Assembly (NCBI RefSeq): GCF_003114815.1
Contig: NZ_BFAZ01000009.1
Coordinates: 310,001-374,000, forward strand
Reading direction: 5' to 3'
DNA: 64,000 nt
From: Leptospira ellinghausenii
GTDB taxonomy: Bacteria > Spirochaetota > Leptospiria > Leptospirales > Leptospiraceae
Under the pieces are notes generated by a model. It ran no database searches. It saw only the letters and a program-made list of their open reading frames with translations, and had not been told where the DNA came from. Position numbers and translations under genes: made by a program. Shown here piece by piece: positions 9,918-18,525 of the stretch. Every line of letters begins with the position of its first letter. Position 1 is the first letter of the stretch.

Positions 9918-10477
9918 TGGAATAACATAAACCTTTCGATATAAACAATCATCTCAATGATCTCAGCGATAATCCGATCTATTTGTTTTGTGATTTGAAT
10001 TTTTTCGTTAGGAGAAATTGTTTTGTCCAATCCTGCATTTCCATATACAGCATAAAATGTTTTGATATCATTTGAGAAGTTTGAGTTAAACCAATCCTTA
10101 AACACTCGTTGTTTCATTTTGTATTCAGGTCGGATTCCACCTGTGATTTCCCAAATCCCACCTTCACCAAAACGTAATCGTAATTCAAACAAACCACTAT
10201 CCTTTCTGATGTAAACTTCCTCATCAGTTTGTGCAAAATCAAGTTTCCGCAACATCACAAGGACGATCAGAATGTTTTCTAAATATTCGATTAGATCTTT
10301 TTTTTCAGTACCGCTGATTTTTGCATCATCACCCAAATGTTGGAGATAGGACTCACCCATTGATTTATAAAGTTTTGAGACTTCCACCATTCGGTCTTTA
10401 AATTGGGCTTGTTCTGATAAAACTTCTGGGAACCGACCATAGGATTTGATCTGGAAGTCATTTGTGATTTCAATCAT
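9914..10477 (-). CDS. Conserved-looking hypothetical protein, translationally coupled to HDAC-like gene
   Basis: A 187-residue soluble, charged protein with no signal peptide and no family I recognise. An acidic helix-rich first half (KISGTEKKDLIEYLENILIV) is followed by a beta-type central part (ELRLRFGEGGIWEITGGI) and a helical C-terminus (IDRIIAEIIEMIVYIE). Its stop overlaps the start of the downstream deacetylase (ATGA-type, 4 nt), so the two are probably made together. A regulator or substrate adaptor of the deacetylase is one possibility; this is inference from position only. Confidence 0.75.
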   Translation of the reverse strand: MIEITNDFQIKSYGRFPEVLSEQAQFKDRMVEVSKLYKSMGESYLQHLGDDAKISGTEKKDLIEYLENILIVLVMLRKLDFAQTDEEVYIRKDSGLFELRLRFGEGGIWEITGGIRPEYKMKQRVFKDWFNSNFSNDIKTFYAVYGNAGLDKTISPNEKIQITKQIDRIIAEIIEMIVYIERFMLFQ

Positions 10478-10563
10478 GCCTAAATTTTGGGAGAGTCAGG
10501 GAATTTCGTCAATCGATTCGATTTGAATTTTCTTTCATGTGTGAAAAACTTGTCATAACGACT

Positions 10564-11526
10564 ATGAAACCATTATTCACATTCCTACTCTTATTTGTTT
10601 TTGTCTCCTGCCAGTCGGTCTCCTCCACCAAAAGCCAACAAAAATCGGGTTCTATCCAGGAACCACCAGAATTTATAGAAGGGCTCTACATCAATACCAA
10701 AACCATACGAGATAAAAAACGATGGAGTTTACTTTTCCAAGTCATGAAAGATGCAGGAATGAATACTGCTGTAGTCGATATGCAACCTTACCCACCCACC
10801 CCAGAACAAGTCGCAGAAGCAAAAGCACTCGGTATTTATATGGTAGCACGAGTTGTCAACTTCGAAGGTGGTTTACTAGAAAAAACACCTAATGCAAACC
10901 TTGTATCTTCCATCCAAAAATCAATTCGTAAGGCTTGTGAATTAGGATTCCCTGAAATTCAATTGGATTACATTCGATATGCTGACGGTGGCACTAACTT
11001 TAGTATGAGTTATGAAAAACGATATGAATCGATTTTAGGAATCATCAAAGACCACAAAGAAAAAACAAAGGACAGTTGCCCGAGTGATACAAAGTGGTCT
11101 GCTGATATTTTTGGAAGGGTTCCTTTCATTGAAAATGATATCATTGGGCAAAAAGTAGAACCGTTTAGTGAGGAATTGAATGGTCTGTATCCCATGTTGT
11201 ATCCTTCTCATTTTTACGGTTTGACGAAACGTGTTGCTGACCCATATGGAACGATTAAAGATGGACTCGATTTGACTGTAAAACGTGCCAAACAAGGCAC
11301 CAAAGCTATAGCCTGGGTACAAGGTTTTAATATGATGGTAGGTCCAAGTAAGTTGAGTTATACAGACTATATCAAAGTGCAGATGCAAGGGGCAAAAGAT
11401 TCTGCAGGCCATGGTTTTATTGTTTGGAATGCAGGGAATGAATACCTAGAAACCATGAATGCATATGAAAAATATAAAAAGGAACCAACACCTAACAGCA
11501 CAAAAGTATCCAAAAACGAAGAATAA
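10564..11526 (+). CDS. DUF4015-type putative glycoside hydrolase, lipoprotein
   Basis: A 320-residue exported lipoprotein. I choose ATG 10564 over the in-frame ATG 10537 because it gives a clean signal peptide (MKPLFTFLLLFVFVSC, lipobox FVSC). The mature part resembles the DUF4015 putative glycosyl hydrolase domain, a TIM-barrel relative of GH13-like enzymes: GLYINTKTIRDKKRW at the start, EIQLDYIRYADGG in the middle with the candidate catalytic Asp, and IAWVQGFN near the end. Likely faces the periplasm or outer surface and acts on a glycan; activity not demonstrated for the family. A strong hairpin terminator follows at 11590-11615. Confidence 0.82.
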   Translation: MKPLFTFLLLFVFVSCQSVSSTKSQQKSGSIQEPPEFIEGLYINTKTIRDKKRWSLLFQVMKDAGMNTAVVDMQPYPPTPEQVAEAKALGIYMVARVVNFEGGLLEKTPNANLVSSIQKSIRKACELGFPEIQLDYIRYADGGTNFSMSYEKRYESILGIIKDHKEKTKDSCPSDTKWSADIFGRVPFIENDIIGQKVEPFSEELNGLYPMLYPSHFYGLTKRVADPYGTIKDGLDLTVKRAKQGTKAIAWVQGFNMMVGPSKLSYTDYIKVQMQGAKDSAGHGFIVWNAGNEYLETMNAYEKYKKEPTPNSTKVSKNEE

Positions 11527-11589
11527 CTTCATTTTTGGAAATTGATTTCTCTAGGAATTCTGAAGCAAACTTACAAAGGTACAATAAAA

Positions 11590-11615
11590 GGAAGTGGGGT
11601 TATTTCCCTGCTTCC
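11590..11615 (+). terminator. Hairpin terminator, apparently bidirectional
   Basis: A 10-bp stem including two G-U wobbles (GGAAGTGGGG against CCCTGCTTCC) closes a 6-nt loop. The plus-strand copy is followed by a T-rich run (TATATTTTTT) and the minus-strand copy by CTTTTATTG. It ends the DUF4015-type lipoprotein transcript, and its loop contains the TAA of the convergent foldase gene, so it can end both. Confidence 0.7.
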
Positions 11616-12622
11616 TCTATATTTTTTCTCCTTAAATAGGCATCTGCTTCTTCTTCTGATCCTAACATTTGGATTCTCAGTTCTTTCAATTTTTTCTCTT
11701 TCTCCGCTTGGGAAAGATTGGCATTTTCTTTTAAAAATTCCTTCTCTTTTGTTTCGTAGGAAGAAATTGATTCAGAAAGTTTTGTTTCTTTTTTACGTTC
11801 ACTCGCTAAATTCTCTGCTTTTTCTTTCCCAAAATATTTGGATTCAATCTTAAACAGGTATTTTTCTTTTTCTTTTGGGTCCGAAATTGTAGCAAACTCT
11901 TTATCACGAAGAGACATTTCCATTTGGTAATGATCAAATTTATCTTCTCTGGAAACCAATGAATCATAGTAGTTCCCATAGGTTCTTTTCTTAAACTCTT
12001 CGAACTGTTTTACACGAAGATCAGCAGGAAGGTTTGCTGATTGTTTGATAAAATTATTTGTACCTTCCATAAAGCTAACTTGTGATTCTTCCATTCCAAA
12101 AATAAGGTCTGCTTTATCAGAAAGAACCTCTCTACGTTTGGATTTAATTTTTTCATACAACTCCAAAAATGGAAGGTCCGTTGGTTGTTCCCACTTTCGG
12201 TATTCTTCTTCATATCGAAAATAGGAAACAAATAGATCTTTTACTTTTTCTTTGTCTGGGGATTCATATTCAGCATCAATATAGGCAAGGATAGTCGCAT
12301 TACACTGGTCAGGTGTAAAATCAGGTTTACATTTACGTCTTAAGGCCCACACTTCCCAAACAAAATTGATCTTACCCGATTTAAGGTCATCAAGTAACTC
12401 TAAATAAGGTTTGGTTCTGTCTTCTCGAAAGGGAGAGATTGCCTCATCCCAAAACCCTTCTCCATTACCCATTGGGGAAATTCGGTCATTTGCCATTTGT
12501 TCTTCTGGTGATAGAGAATTTTTGGAAACCCCACCGTCGTCTGATTGTTTTAGAAAAAAAAGTAAACTGGTGAAAAGAATGAGAAAGAGGATAACAACGA
12601 GTAATATTTTTTTAAAATCCAT
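11600..12622 (-). CDS. Lipase foldase (lipase-specific chaperone, Lif-like), second pair
   Basis: A 340-residue protein with one N-terminal membrane anchor (about residues 5-24) and a long, charged, helical periplasmic part, the architecture of steric chaperones (LifO/LimK) that fold secreted family I lipases. A segment with FVWEVWALRRKCK sits where the family has its FDY-type motif. The C-terminal helices end ELRIQMLGSEEEADAYLRR, resembling the LFG-EEA repeat ending of Lif proteins and of the other foldase here. It follows the lipase gene 12744-13655 but is separated from it by a terminator hairpin. The assignment rests on architecture, weak motifs and gene order. Confidence 0.75.
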   Translation of the reverse strand: MDFKKILLVVILFLILFTSLLFFLKQSDDGGVSKNSLSPEEQMANDRISPMGNGEGFWDEAISPFREDRTKPYLELLDDLKSGKINFVWEVWALRRKCKPDFTPDQCNATILAYIDAEYESPDKEKVKDLFVSYFRYEEEYRKWEQPTDLPFLELYEKIKSKRREVLSDKADLIFGMEESQVSFMEGTNNFIKQSANLPADLRVKQFEEFKKRTYGNYYDSLVSREDKFDHYQMEMSLRDKEFATISDPKEKEKYLFKIESKYFGKEKAENLASERKKETKLSESISSYETKEKEFLKENANLSQAEKEKKLKELRIQMLGSEEEADAYLRRKNIEEAGK

Positions 12623-12698
12623 TTGTAGTAACGAAAAAACCTTTGGGGAATATTTAAAATTTTAAGAAGGATGGAAGATTGGGATTTTGCGTACAATA

Positions 12699-12729
12699 AA
12701 AAAGCCGACAGTAGTACTATCGGCTTTTT
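12699..12729 (-). terminator. Terminator between lipase and its foldase (second pair)
   Basis: Perfect inverted repeat AAAAAGCCGA / TCGGCTTTTT with an imperfect inner stem and a small loop, T-rich on both strands. It lies 15 nt beyond the stop codon of the lipase gene (minus strand) and about 77 nt before the foldase start, so foldase expression would depend on read-through or on a separate promoter. Confidence 0.85.
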
Positions 12730-12743
12730 CTCTTTGTGGAAAA

Positions 12744-13655
12744 TTATAATCCAGCTTTTGCGTTTTTAGCGATGTTTAAGTAATGTCCTTGCACATCATA
12801 AAAGTTTTGTCCACTCCATGCCAAGTTCGTTGCTTGTAGGTGGTCAATTCCTGTTGCAAACCAATAAGAAGAAGGAGTTCCTTTCCAAGTTCCCCATTTT
12901 TGAGAATTCAATGGAACCACGCCATCATTTCCTCCACCTAACCCGTAGAACAATCCACCTGCCCAAGTGATCGGGTGAGTGAGTGCCATAACAGGGTGTT
13001 GGATGAGGTCTGCCCATGCCATTTGGCTTCCGTAAGAATAGTATTTGATACCAGATTTGTTTGGTGAATTTGCATTAAATGTTTTTACATAACTCACAGT
13101 AAGAGATTTTCCCATTGCGATGGCATCTTGAGGACGACCGTCACGGTACACTAGTTTTGCAAGTAAACCGAGGGCTGAGTTTGCAAAAGGTTGTAACCAA
13201 CTAGGAATCGCTGCTAGAACGATGTCAGCCATTGGTGCCCCTTGGTGAAGGGAGTTGATCGTGGTAACCGTTTGTGTTTTTCCAGCAAATCCAAGATTGG
13301 ACACCATATAACGGATCACAAGACCACCTTGGCTGTGTCCCATCAAATGTACCTTAGAACAACCGTTTGCTGTCATCCAAGTGGATACTGCAGATTGGAT
13401 TTGGCTTGCACGAACAGGAATGGAATTTGTCGCAGAACTTCCAGGTGTTGTGACTTTCGCGCCTTGGCTACGGAGGTAACCATCAAGGCCTCCCCAATAC
13501 TTAACGAGACCACCAGCGAGTCCTTGAGTGTCGTCAAATCCTAAAATCCCGTGAACAAGAGCGATGCATTGGCCATCCAAAGGACCAGCAAACAGACCTG
13601 ATGTGGGGAAGGAGAGAAGGGTCGCTAAAAACCCGATTACGATTTTCTTTTTCAT
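12744..13655 (-). CDS. Secreted triacylglycerol lipase, Pseudomonas/Burkholderia family I type
   Basis: A 303-residue exported lipase. The signal peptide (about 23 residues) ends LFAG. The oxyanion loop LVHGILGFDD, nucleophile S108 in MGHSQGG, acid D244 in GGNDGVV and H272 in TGIDHLQ make a complete triad in the order of LipA-type enzymes, which hydrolyse triglycerides and need a membrane foldase. ATG 13655 has a strong Shine-Dalgarno (AGGTGAAAT). The upstream region carries three copies of TTATGGCA. The matching foldase gene is next downstream across a terminator. Confidence 0.93.
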   Translation of the reverse strand: MKKKIVIGFLATLLSFPTSGLFAGPLDGQCIALVHGILGFDDTQGLAGGLVKYWGGLDGYLRSQGAKVTTPGSSATNSIPVRASQIQSAVSTWMTANGCSKVHLMGHSQGGLVIRYMVSNLGFAGKTQTVTTINSLHQGAPMADIVLAAIPSWLQPFANSALGLLAKLVYRDGRPQDAIAMGKSLTVSYVKTFNANSPNKSGIKYYSYGSQMAWADLIQHPVMALTHPITWAGGLFYGLGGGNDGVVPLNSQKWGTWKGTPSSYWFATGIDHLQATNLAWSGQNFYDVQGHYLNIAKNAKAGL

Positions 13656-13702
13656 ATTTCACCTGAACTTTCTATGTTTTTGGCTAAATTAACCCATACC
13701 AA

Positions 13703-13738
13703 TGCCATAAGTCAACGCTTTATGGCACAATTATGGCA
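13703..13738 (-). promoter_or_regulatory. Three-copy TTATGGCA repeat upstream of the second lipase gene
   Basis: TGCCATAA at 13703-13710 is the inverse of TTATGGCA at 13720-13727 and 13731-13738; the two direct copies are 11 bp apart, one helical turn. They sit 48-83 bp upstream of the lipase ATG (13655, minus strand). The arrangement suggests cooperative binding by a dimeric regulator. No such copies are seen upstream of the other lipase gene. Confidence 0.45.
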
Positions 13739-13768
13739 ATTGTTTCGGAACAGTGTTCCTGGAAGGTC

Positions 13769-14806
13769 CTAATTTACACCGTAGGTGCGTTCGTCAGAGG
13801 CACGGTAATAGCCACTCGCTTCCTCATTTTTGATGATATCAGCTTCTTCCCCAAAGAGTTGTTTCCTCAGTGCATCCAATTGTTTTTCATCTTCTGCCGT
13901 CATTCCCCCTTTTTTGGTCGAAAGTTGGCTTCGTTTCTCAGAATACTTCTGTTGGTTTTGCCAGTTTTTTTCTCTTTCTTCTTCGAGGGCATCCCAACGG
14001 TTGAGAGCCGCTTGGTCCATTCCCATGGTTTGGCGGATTTCTCGGAGGGCCGATTTCCTCTCTCCATACGACATCACCTTCAGGTCTTTTTGGACAGAAA
14101 CCATAAACCCTTCCGTGAGTTGTTGGCGTTTGTTTTCCATAAGACGTGGGTATTCTTTTCCAAACTGTTCCTTGAGGGTTTGTGCATAATTGCTAAGTTT
14201 GGCATCCAAATTCCCTGCAGGGCTTTCTTTGATGCGTTTGAGTGTGTCTCCAATCACAGTCATCTTTTTTTCCATGGCCCAGATCTGGTCGGCTTTTTCT
14301 CCAAAGAGGCGATACCTTTCCTTCCACATCATAGCCCGACGAGCGTCATCGGACATGAGCCCCACCTTACTCATGTTTGATTCTCTGAAACGATTGTAAT
14401 TATAAAGACTCTCCGACATACGAAGTAATTCCAATGCTTTGTCTGGGAAGGCGTAACCCAAAATTTGATTGAGAACTTTCACCCAATCATTTGGATACAA
14501 TTTAGGAAGGTCTTTCATTAACTCTTCTATCATGGCAATTTGGGCGGCAGGGTTATCGATATTTTTGCCATACTTCTCTTGGAGGATCCTTGCGATTTCT
14601 TCAATCGAGTACTCCATGAGTTTATGATCAGCATAGTCTTCGGGTAAATTAGGAAGTTCGATGGATTCGGCGACTTTTCCTTCATTGAGAAGTGACTCAA
14701 AGTCCTTTTGGTTTTTATCTTTTCCTGGACGTAAAACTAAAATACCAACGAAAAGAACGATAAGAGAAGTGAGGATTGTGTATAAAATTTTTTTATTTTG
14801 GAACAT
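13769..14806 (-). CDS. Lipase foldase (Lif-like), first pair
   Basis: A 345-residue protein with an N-terminal membrane anchor (residues 8-26) and a helical, charged periplasmic region, lying directly downstream of the lipase at 14898-16010. The C-terminal part (QLDALRKQLFGEEADIIKNEE) shows the LFGEEA phrase typical of proteobacterial lipase chaperones and is matched in the second foldase (QMLGSEEEADAY). The two foldases are of similar size but clearly diverged. A terminator hairpin (14861-14889) separates it from the lipase. The ATG has only a weak ribosome site. A small palindrome (GGAACA-G-TGTTCC, 13748-13760) follows the stop. Confidence 0.78.
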   Translation of the reverse strand: MFQNKKILYTILTSLIVLFVGILVLRPGKDKNQKDFESLLNEGKVAESIELPNLPEDYADHKLMEYSIEEIARILQEKYGKNIDNPAAQIAMIEELMKDLPKLYPNDWVKVLNQILGYAFPDKALELLRMSESLYNYNRFRESNMSKVGLMSDDARRAMMWKERYRLFGEKADQIWAMEKKMTVIGDTLKRIKESPAGNLDAKLSNYAQTLKEQFGKEYPRLMENKRQQLTEGFMVSVQKDLKVMSYGERKSALREIRQTMGMDQAALNRWDALEEEREKNWQNQQKYSEKRSQLSTKKGGMTAEDEKQLDALRKQLFGEEADIIKNEEASGYYRASDERTYGVN

Positions 14807-14860
14807 ACTCTAAATGAATGAATGGAATTTGAAATTTGATATGTTGGGACAAAAAGGAAA

Positions 14861-14889
14861 TTGGCAGTAAGATTGGTTCTTACTGCCAA
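14861..14889 (-). terminator. Terminator between lipase and its foldase (first pair)
   Basis: A perfect 11-bp inverted repeat (TTGGCAGTAAG against CTTACTGCCAA) around a 7-nt loop. Read on the minus strand it is followed by TTTCCTTTTTG. It begins 8 nt after the lipase stop codon and lies about 55 nt ahead of the foldase start, the same placement as in the second pair. Confidence 0.8.
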
Positions 14890-14897
14890 AGAGGTTG

Positions 14898-16010
14898 TTA
14901 ACCGCCTTTAGAGACGATGAAATCTAAAATCGAAGCATAAAATTCTTCTTCATCAAATGTATCTGGTGGAACACCAACCACATCTAAATGGTCTTGGCTC
15001 ACCACAGAAGACTTTGAAGTCATTTGTGCAGATGTTGGAGCATTTAAGTTACTTACATAACCAAGGCTTGTATTCACGGTAATCCAGTCGAAACAAAGTG
15101 CACATTCGTTGTATTGCAAACGATCACCCATTTGTTGTGAATTGATCCCAACAAGTCCGTCATCGTCATTGTTACCACGAGTGCCATCACCTTTTCCAGC
15201 GGCACCATCATTATCACAATCATCTACACAATATCCATCACCATCAATGTTGTAAAATCCTTCTTTCAGAAGGTACAATGCTGGGTTTGTGTTGATGCTA
15301 TCTTGTGCTGTGATGATAGAACCCCAATATGCGGCATTACTTGAGTTCACATTATAATTTGTGTTAAATGCCTTCATTCCAGTGGTGATCCCATCTGTAG
15401 ATGAATAGTCGTTATAAACCAATTGTTTTGCCGCTGCAATTCCATCATTTCCGGAACCATAAATTGCGTTTCCGAAAAGTTTTGCCAGTGCATTGACAAC
15501 GGAAGTAACACCAGGGCCTAAATCAAGGATGTACTTCGCAGTAGGAGATCCTCTATGCGGACTTGATACGGAGATAAGAGCATGGACAACTTGTCTACCA
15601 TAACGTGCTCTTAAAACAGCAGCTGCTTTTCTTGCATCAATTCCACCTTGTGAGTGACCAATGATATTGACTTTGGTTGCTCCCGTGGAGGTCATATAGT
15701 TTTGAATGCGATCTGCTAGTTGTGTTCCTCTGACTTCCGAAGATTGGAAGGGAGTTACACTTGCTGCTAACGCTTTTTGACTGGAGCTAATGCTACCGTT
15801 ACACGCTGTTTCCAAAAACTCGTCACATGGATCACCCACGAAGGTACCGTAGTCGTTACCAAAGTAGTAGTATCCAAGTAAGTTGTCGAATCCAGACAAT
15901 CCATGTGCAAACACAACTGGATATACTGTTTTTCTTGCGCCTGCATGTACCCCTGTTGTGAACAACAAAAGGGCGAGGAGGCAAACAAGATTTTTCTTTT
16001 TAGAGTTCAT
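14898..16010 (-). CDS. Secreted family I lipase with Asp-rich insertion
   Basis: A 370-residue exported lipase with a signal peptide ending near VHAG (residue 24). The oxyanion loop is FAHGLSGFDN, the nucleophile S120 lies in IIGHSQGG, the probable acid is D284 in NNDDDGLV and the His is H341 in SQDHLD. An insertion at about 256-284 (DGDGYCVDDCDNDG and following) is rich in Asp and Gly, resembling calcium-binding loops, and lies directly before the catalytic Asp. Cys261/265 and Cys303/306 could form disulfides. The ATG has a near-perfect Shine-Dalgarno (AGAGGTGAT). It heads the cluster of two lipase/foldase pairs. Confidence 0.92.
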   Translation of the reverse strand: MNSKKKNLVCLLALLLFTTGVHAGARKTVYPVVFAHGLSGFDNLLGYYYFGNDYGTFVGDPCDEFLETACNGSISSSQKALAASVTPFQSSEVRGTQLADRIQNYMTSTGATKVNIIGHSQGGIDARKAAAVLRARYGRQVVHALISVSSPHRGSPTAKYILDLGPGVTSVVNALAKLFGNAIYGSGNDGIAAAKQLVYNDYSSTDGITTGMKAFNTNYNVNSSNAAYWGSIITAQDSINTNPALYLLKEGFYNIDGDGYCVDDCDNDGAAGKGDGTRGNNDDDGLVGINSQQMGDRLQYNECALCFDWITVNTSLGYVSNLNAPTSAQMTSKSSVVSQDHLDVVGVPPDTFDEEEFYASILDFIVSKGG

Positions 16011-16230
16011 AAATCACCTCTGAACAATCTACAGATGTATTCCAGTTGTAGGAAAAAAGTCAAGTTAATTGTGTTAATTTTGGGTCATTTTGATATTTCA
16101 TGACATATTTAGTACTTATGCTATCCTTTTTGACAGATTTGGGACACATTCTCGGGAAATGCCTGAAGGGAATCCCCAATTCTGTTGGAATGGATGGATT
16201 CGATCCGTCCATGAGAGTGGGAGAAGTCGC

Positions 16231-17100
16231 GTGAAACCCTTTCGATACCCAAATCGTTTCCAACAATGTGTGGGACTCACCTGTATTTTTTGTCTCAGTT
16301 TTTTCCAATGCCAAAAAGAAAAGGATAACGAAACCTTAAATCTGTTAGCCGGGACAGCTCTAGCCTACCAAGCAGCAACTTCAATCATTTGTACAAGCGA
16401 ACAATTGAATAAAACGCAAAACGGACGGATTTTCCAAACCAGTTTTGAATCCACAAGTGAGTTCTCAAACTTTTATAGTGTTCCATCCCCCTACCAGTCA
16501 GTTGCTACCCATGGACAAAGTACGGAACAAAAAAGAACTGGAACTTATTCACACAAAGCAAACATTTCAGGACTTGGTCCTACTTGTTTTTATCCACAAA
16601 ATTGTAACCATAGAGGTTATCCCACGATTCAACTAAACAAACTACCGTCAGGTGGATTCAAAACACCCGTTTTAATTGAATTGTATGTGTATTTAGACAT
16701 GGATTTAACAAGTAACCAAGATTGGTTTAGTTTTGCCACGTATTCAGCAGATCCCACTGATTTATGGCGGAGGGTGGTTCTTGTGAATATTGATGCGAGT
16801 GATTATGTATACCTCATGCATGTCCCAGTTCACAATCAAAATGTCCATACATACCAAGTCACAAACTTAAGTTTTCCTCGAAGGCAATGGAAAAAACTAA
16901 CAACTTGTTTGGATTTTTCTCCGCAAGGTGGGATGGCAAAGCTTTGGGTGGATACAACATTAGTATCAACAGCAAATGTTGCGGGTGGGTGTGGAGTATT
17001 GGAACAAGCACATTTTGGATTGTATGCCTCTCCTACTTTGAGTTCTGGTTCCATTTATAATGATGATTTACGGATCCAAGAAGTAAGTGTTTGCCCATAG
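16231..17100 (+). CDS. Putative lipoprotein, lectin/glucanase-like
   Basis: I start this gene at GTG 16231, preceded by GGGAGAAG; the frame is open upstream but that part looks non-coding. The 289-residue product has a hydrophobic leader ending at a lipobox-like SFFQC. The mature part includes GRIFQTSFES, VLIELYVYLDMDL, and WKKLTTCLDFSPQGGMAKLWVD, a pattern of strands typical of concanavalin-A-like jelly-roll domains of polysaccharide-binding or -cleaving proteins. No catalytic motif is apparent. Probably a surface or periplasmic carbohydrate-binding lipoprotein; function not assigned. Confidence 0.65.
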   Translation: MKPFRYPNRFQQCVGLTCIFCLSFFQCQKEKDNETLNLLAGTALAYQAATSIICTSEQLNKTQNGRIFQTSFESTSEFSNFYSVPSPYQSVATHGQSTEQKRTGTYSHKANISGLGPTCFYPQNCNHRGYPTIQLNKLPSGGFKTPVLIELYVYLDMDLTSNQDWFSFATYSADPTDLWRRVVLVNIDASDYVYLMHVPVHNQNVHTYQVTNLSFPRRQWKKLTTCLDFSPQGGMAKLWVDTTLVSTANVAGGCGVLEQAHFGLYASPTLSSGSIYNDDLRIQEVSVCP

Positions 17101-17157
17101 AATCAATTCTTCTTTAGATTAGGACGCAGTTTCATCTCAGAAAATGTTGGTATGGCT

Positions 17158-18525
17158 TTATAAACCTAATTCTTGTAAATGTTTGATGGGAGAAAGTTGG
17201 ATGGAAGGAAACATTCCTTCCACTTCTTTCCAATTGCCATGAGGGATATATATATGACTGATCCCAATTCCCGCGAGTTCTTTGATGCGCAAACTGATTT
17301 GGCCAACACTTCTAACTTCACCAGAGAGTCCCACTTCTCCCAAATAACCTGTTTCACGTGAGATGGGTTTGTCTCGAAACGAAGAAACAATCGAAGCTGT
17401 GATCGCAAGGTCTAAACTTGGTTCGTCAACACTCAGTCCACCTGCTAAATTACTAAAGATATCTGACTCTGAAAGAGGAAGACCCAAATACTTTTCAATC
17501 ACTGCAGAAAGTAAAATCACTCGGCGGTTATCAAGCCCTTCGGCCATACGTCTCGCTTGGCCAAACGCTGATTTGGTGACAAGCGCTTGTACTTCAACAC
17601 TGATGGCCCGAGATCCTTCCATCACAGAAGATAAAACACTTCCTGACCTTTCCTCAGTTTCGGGTGAGATGAATAATCGGTGGCGATCGAGGACCTGTTT
17701 GAGTCCACCTAGTACCATTTCGAATATCGCAGTGTCTCCCACTGCTCCAAATCGATTTTTGACAGCTCGTAAAATTCGATAATAATTAAATCTGTCCCCT
17801 TCAAAGTACAATACAGTATCCACCAAATGTTCCAAAACTTTTGGACCTGCAATTTGGCCTTCTTTTGTAATATGACCAATGAGAAAAATGGGAACTGACG
17901 TACGTTTGGCGGTTTCTAAAAAAACTTGGGAAGACTCACGGAGTTGTGTGATGGTTCCTGCTTGGTTCACAAGACTTTCTTTTAAAATGGTTTGGATGGA
18001 ATCGATAAAAACAACTTTTGGTTGTAAATCCGTAATCATTTGTGAGATGTTTTCTGCATACACTTCCGATGAAAGAAGGATATTTTTAGAATCTACTCCC
18101 ATCCGTTTGGCACGAAGTCCAATTTGAGATGCTGACTCTTCTCCCGAGATGTACAAAACTGTGCCTTGGTTTGCGATGTTTTTCGCAATTTCTAATACCA
18201 GAGTAGACTTTCCAACACCTGGTTCACCACCAACTAACACCAAACTGCCAGGAACAATCCCGCCCCCGAGTACCAAATCAAGTTCACTAAAACCAGTGAG
18301 AGTCCTTGTGTGGGCATCACTTACAATTGAACCAATGGACTTTGGTTCTGTGTACTTTCTGTCCCTTGGTTTTGTGATGATGGGAGAATCGAACCTTCCT
18401 TGGGAAGTGTTAGATGTTTCTTCTATTTGGTTCCATTCACCACAAGATGGGCATTTTCCTGCCCACCTGCTAAAGATATCTCCGCAGGCCTTACATTGGT
18501 ATTGTGGGAGTTGTTTTTTTGCCAT
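17158..18525 (-). CDS. radA: DNA repair protein RadA
   Basis: A 455-residue RecA-like branch-migration ATPase. It has an N-terminal C4 zinc finger (C11, C14, C25, C28), Walker A GEPGVGKST at 100-108, the FIDSIQT Walker B region, the RadA-specific KNRFG motif near residue 255, and a C-terminal Lon-protease-like domain (ETGYLGEVGLSGEVR). Length and domain order are standard. Its ATG overlaps the stop of the upstream RNase D-like gene by 1 nt, so the two form an operon. Confidence 0.97.
   Translation of the reverse strand: MAKKQLPQYQCKACGDIFSRWAGKCPSCGEWNQIEETSNTSQGRFDSPIITKPRDRKYTEPKSIGSIVSDAHTRTLTGFSELDLVLGGGIVPGSLVLVGGEPGVGKSTLVLEIAKNIANQGTVLYISGEESASQIGLRAKRMGVDSKNILLSSEVYAENISQMITDLQPKVVFIDSIQTILKESLVNQAGTITQLRESSQVFLETAKRTSVPIFLIGHITKEGQIAGPKVLEHLVDTVLYFEGDRFNYYRILRAVKNRFGAVGDTAIFEMVLGGLKQVLDRHRLFISPETEERSGSVLSSVMEGSRAISVEVQALVTKSAFGQARRMAEGLDNRRVILLSAVIEKYLGLPLSESDIFSNLAGGLSVDEPSLDLAITASIVSSFRDKPISRETGYLGEVGLSGEVRSVGQISLRIKELAGIGISHIYIPHGNWKEVEGMFPSIQLSPIKHLQELGL

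Noticed and set aside
13733..14380. A 215-residue plus-strand ORF opposite the first foldase gene
   Set aside because: Phe/Leu/His-rich composition typical of the antisense of a charged helical protein; the minus-strand gene is supported by anchor, motifs and context.
16090..16230. N-terminal extension of the lectin-like lipoprotein frame to 16090
   Set aside because: It would place a soluble segment before the signal peptide; GTG 16231 has a good ribosome site and gives a lipoprotein leader.
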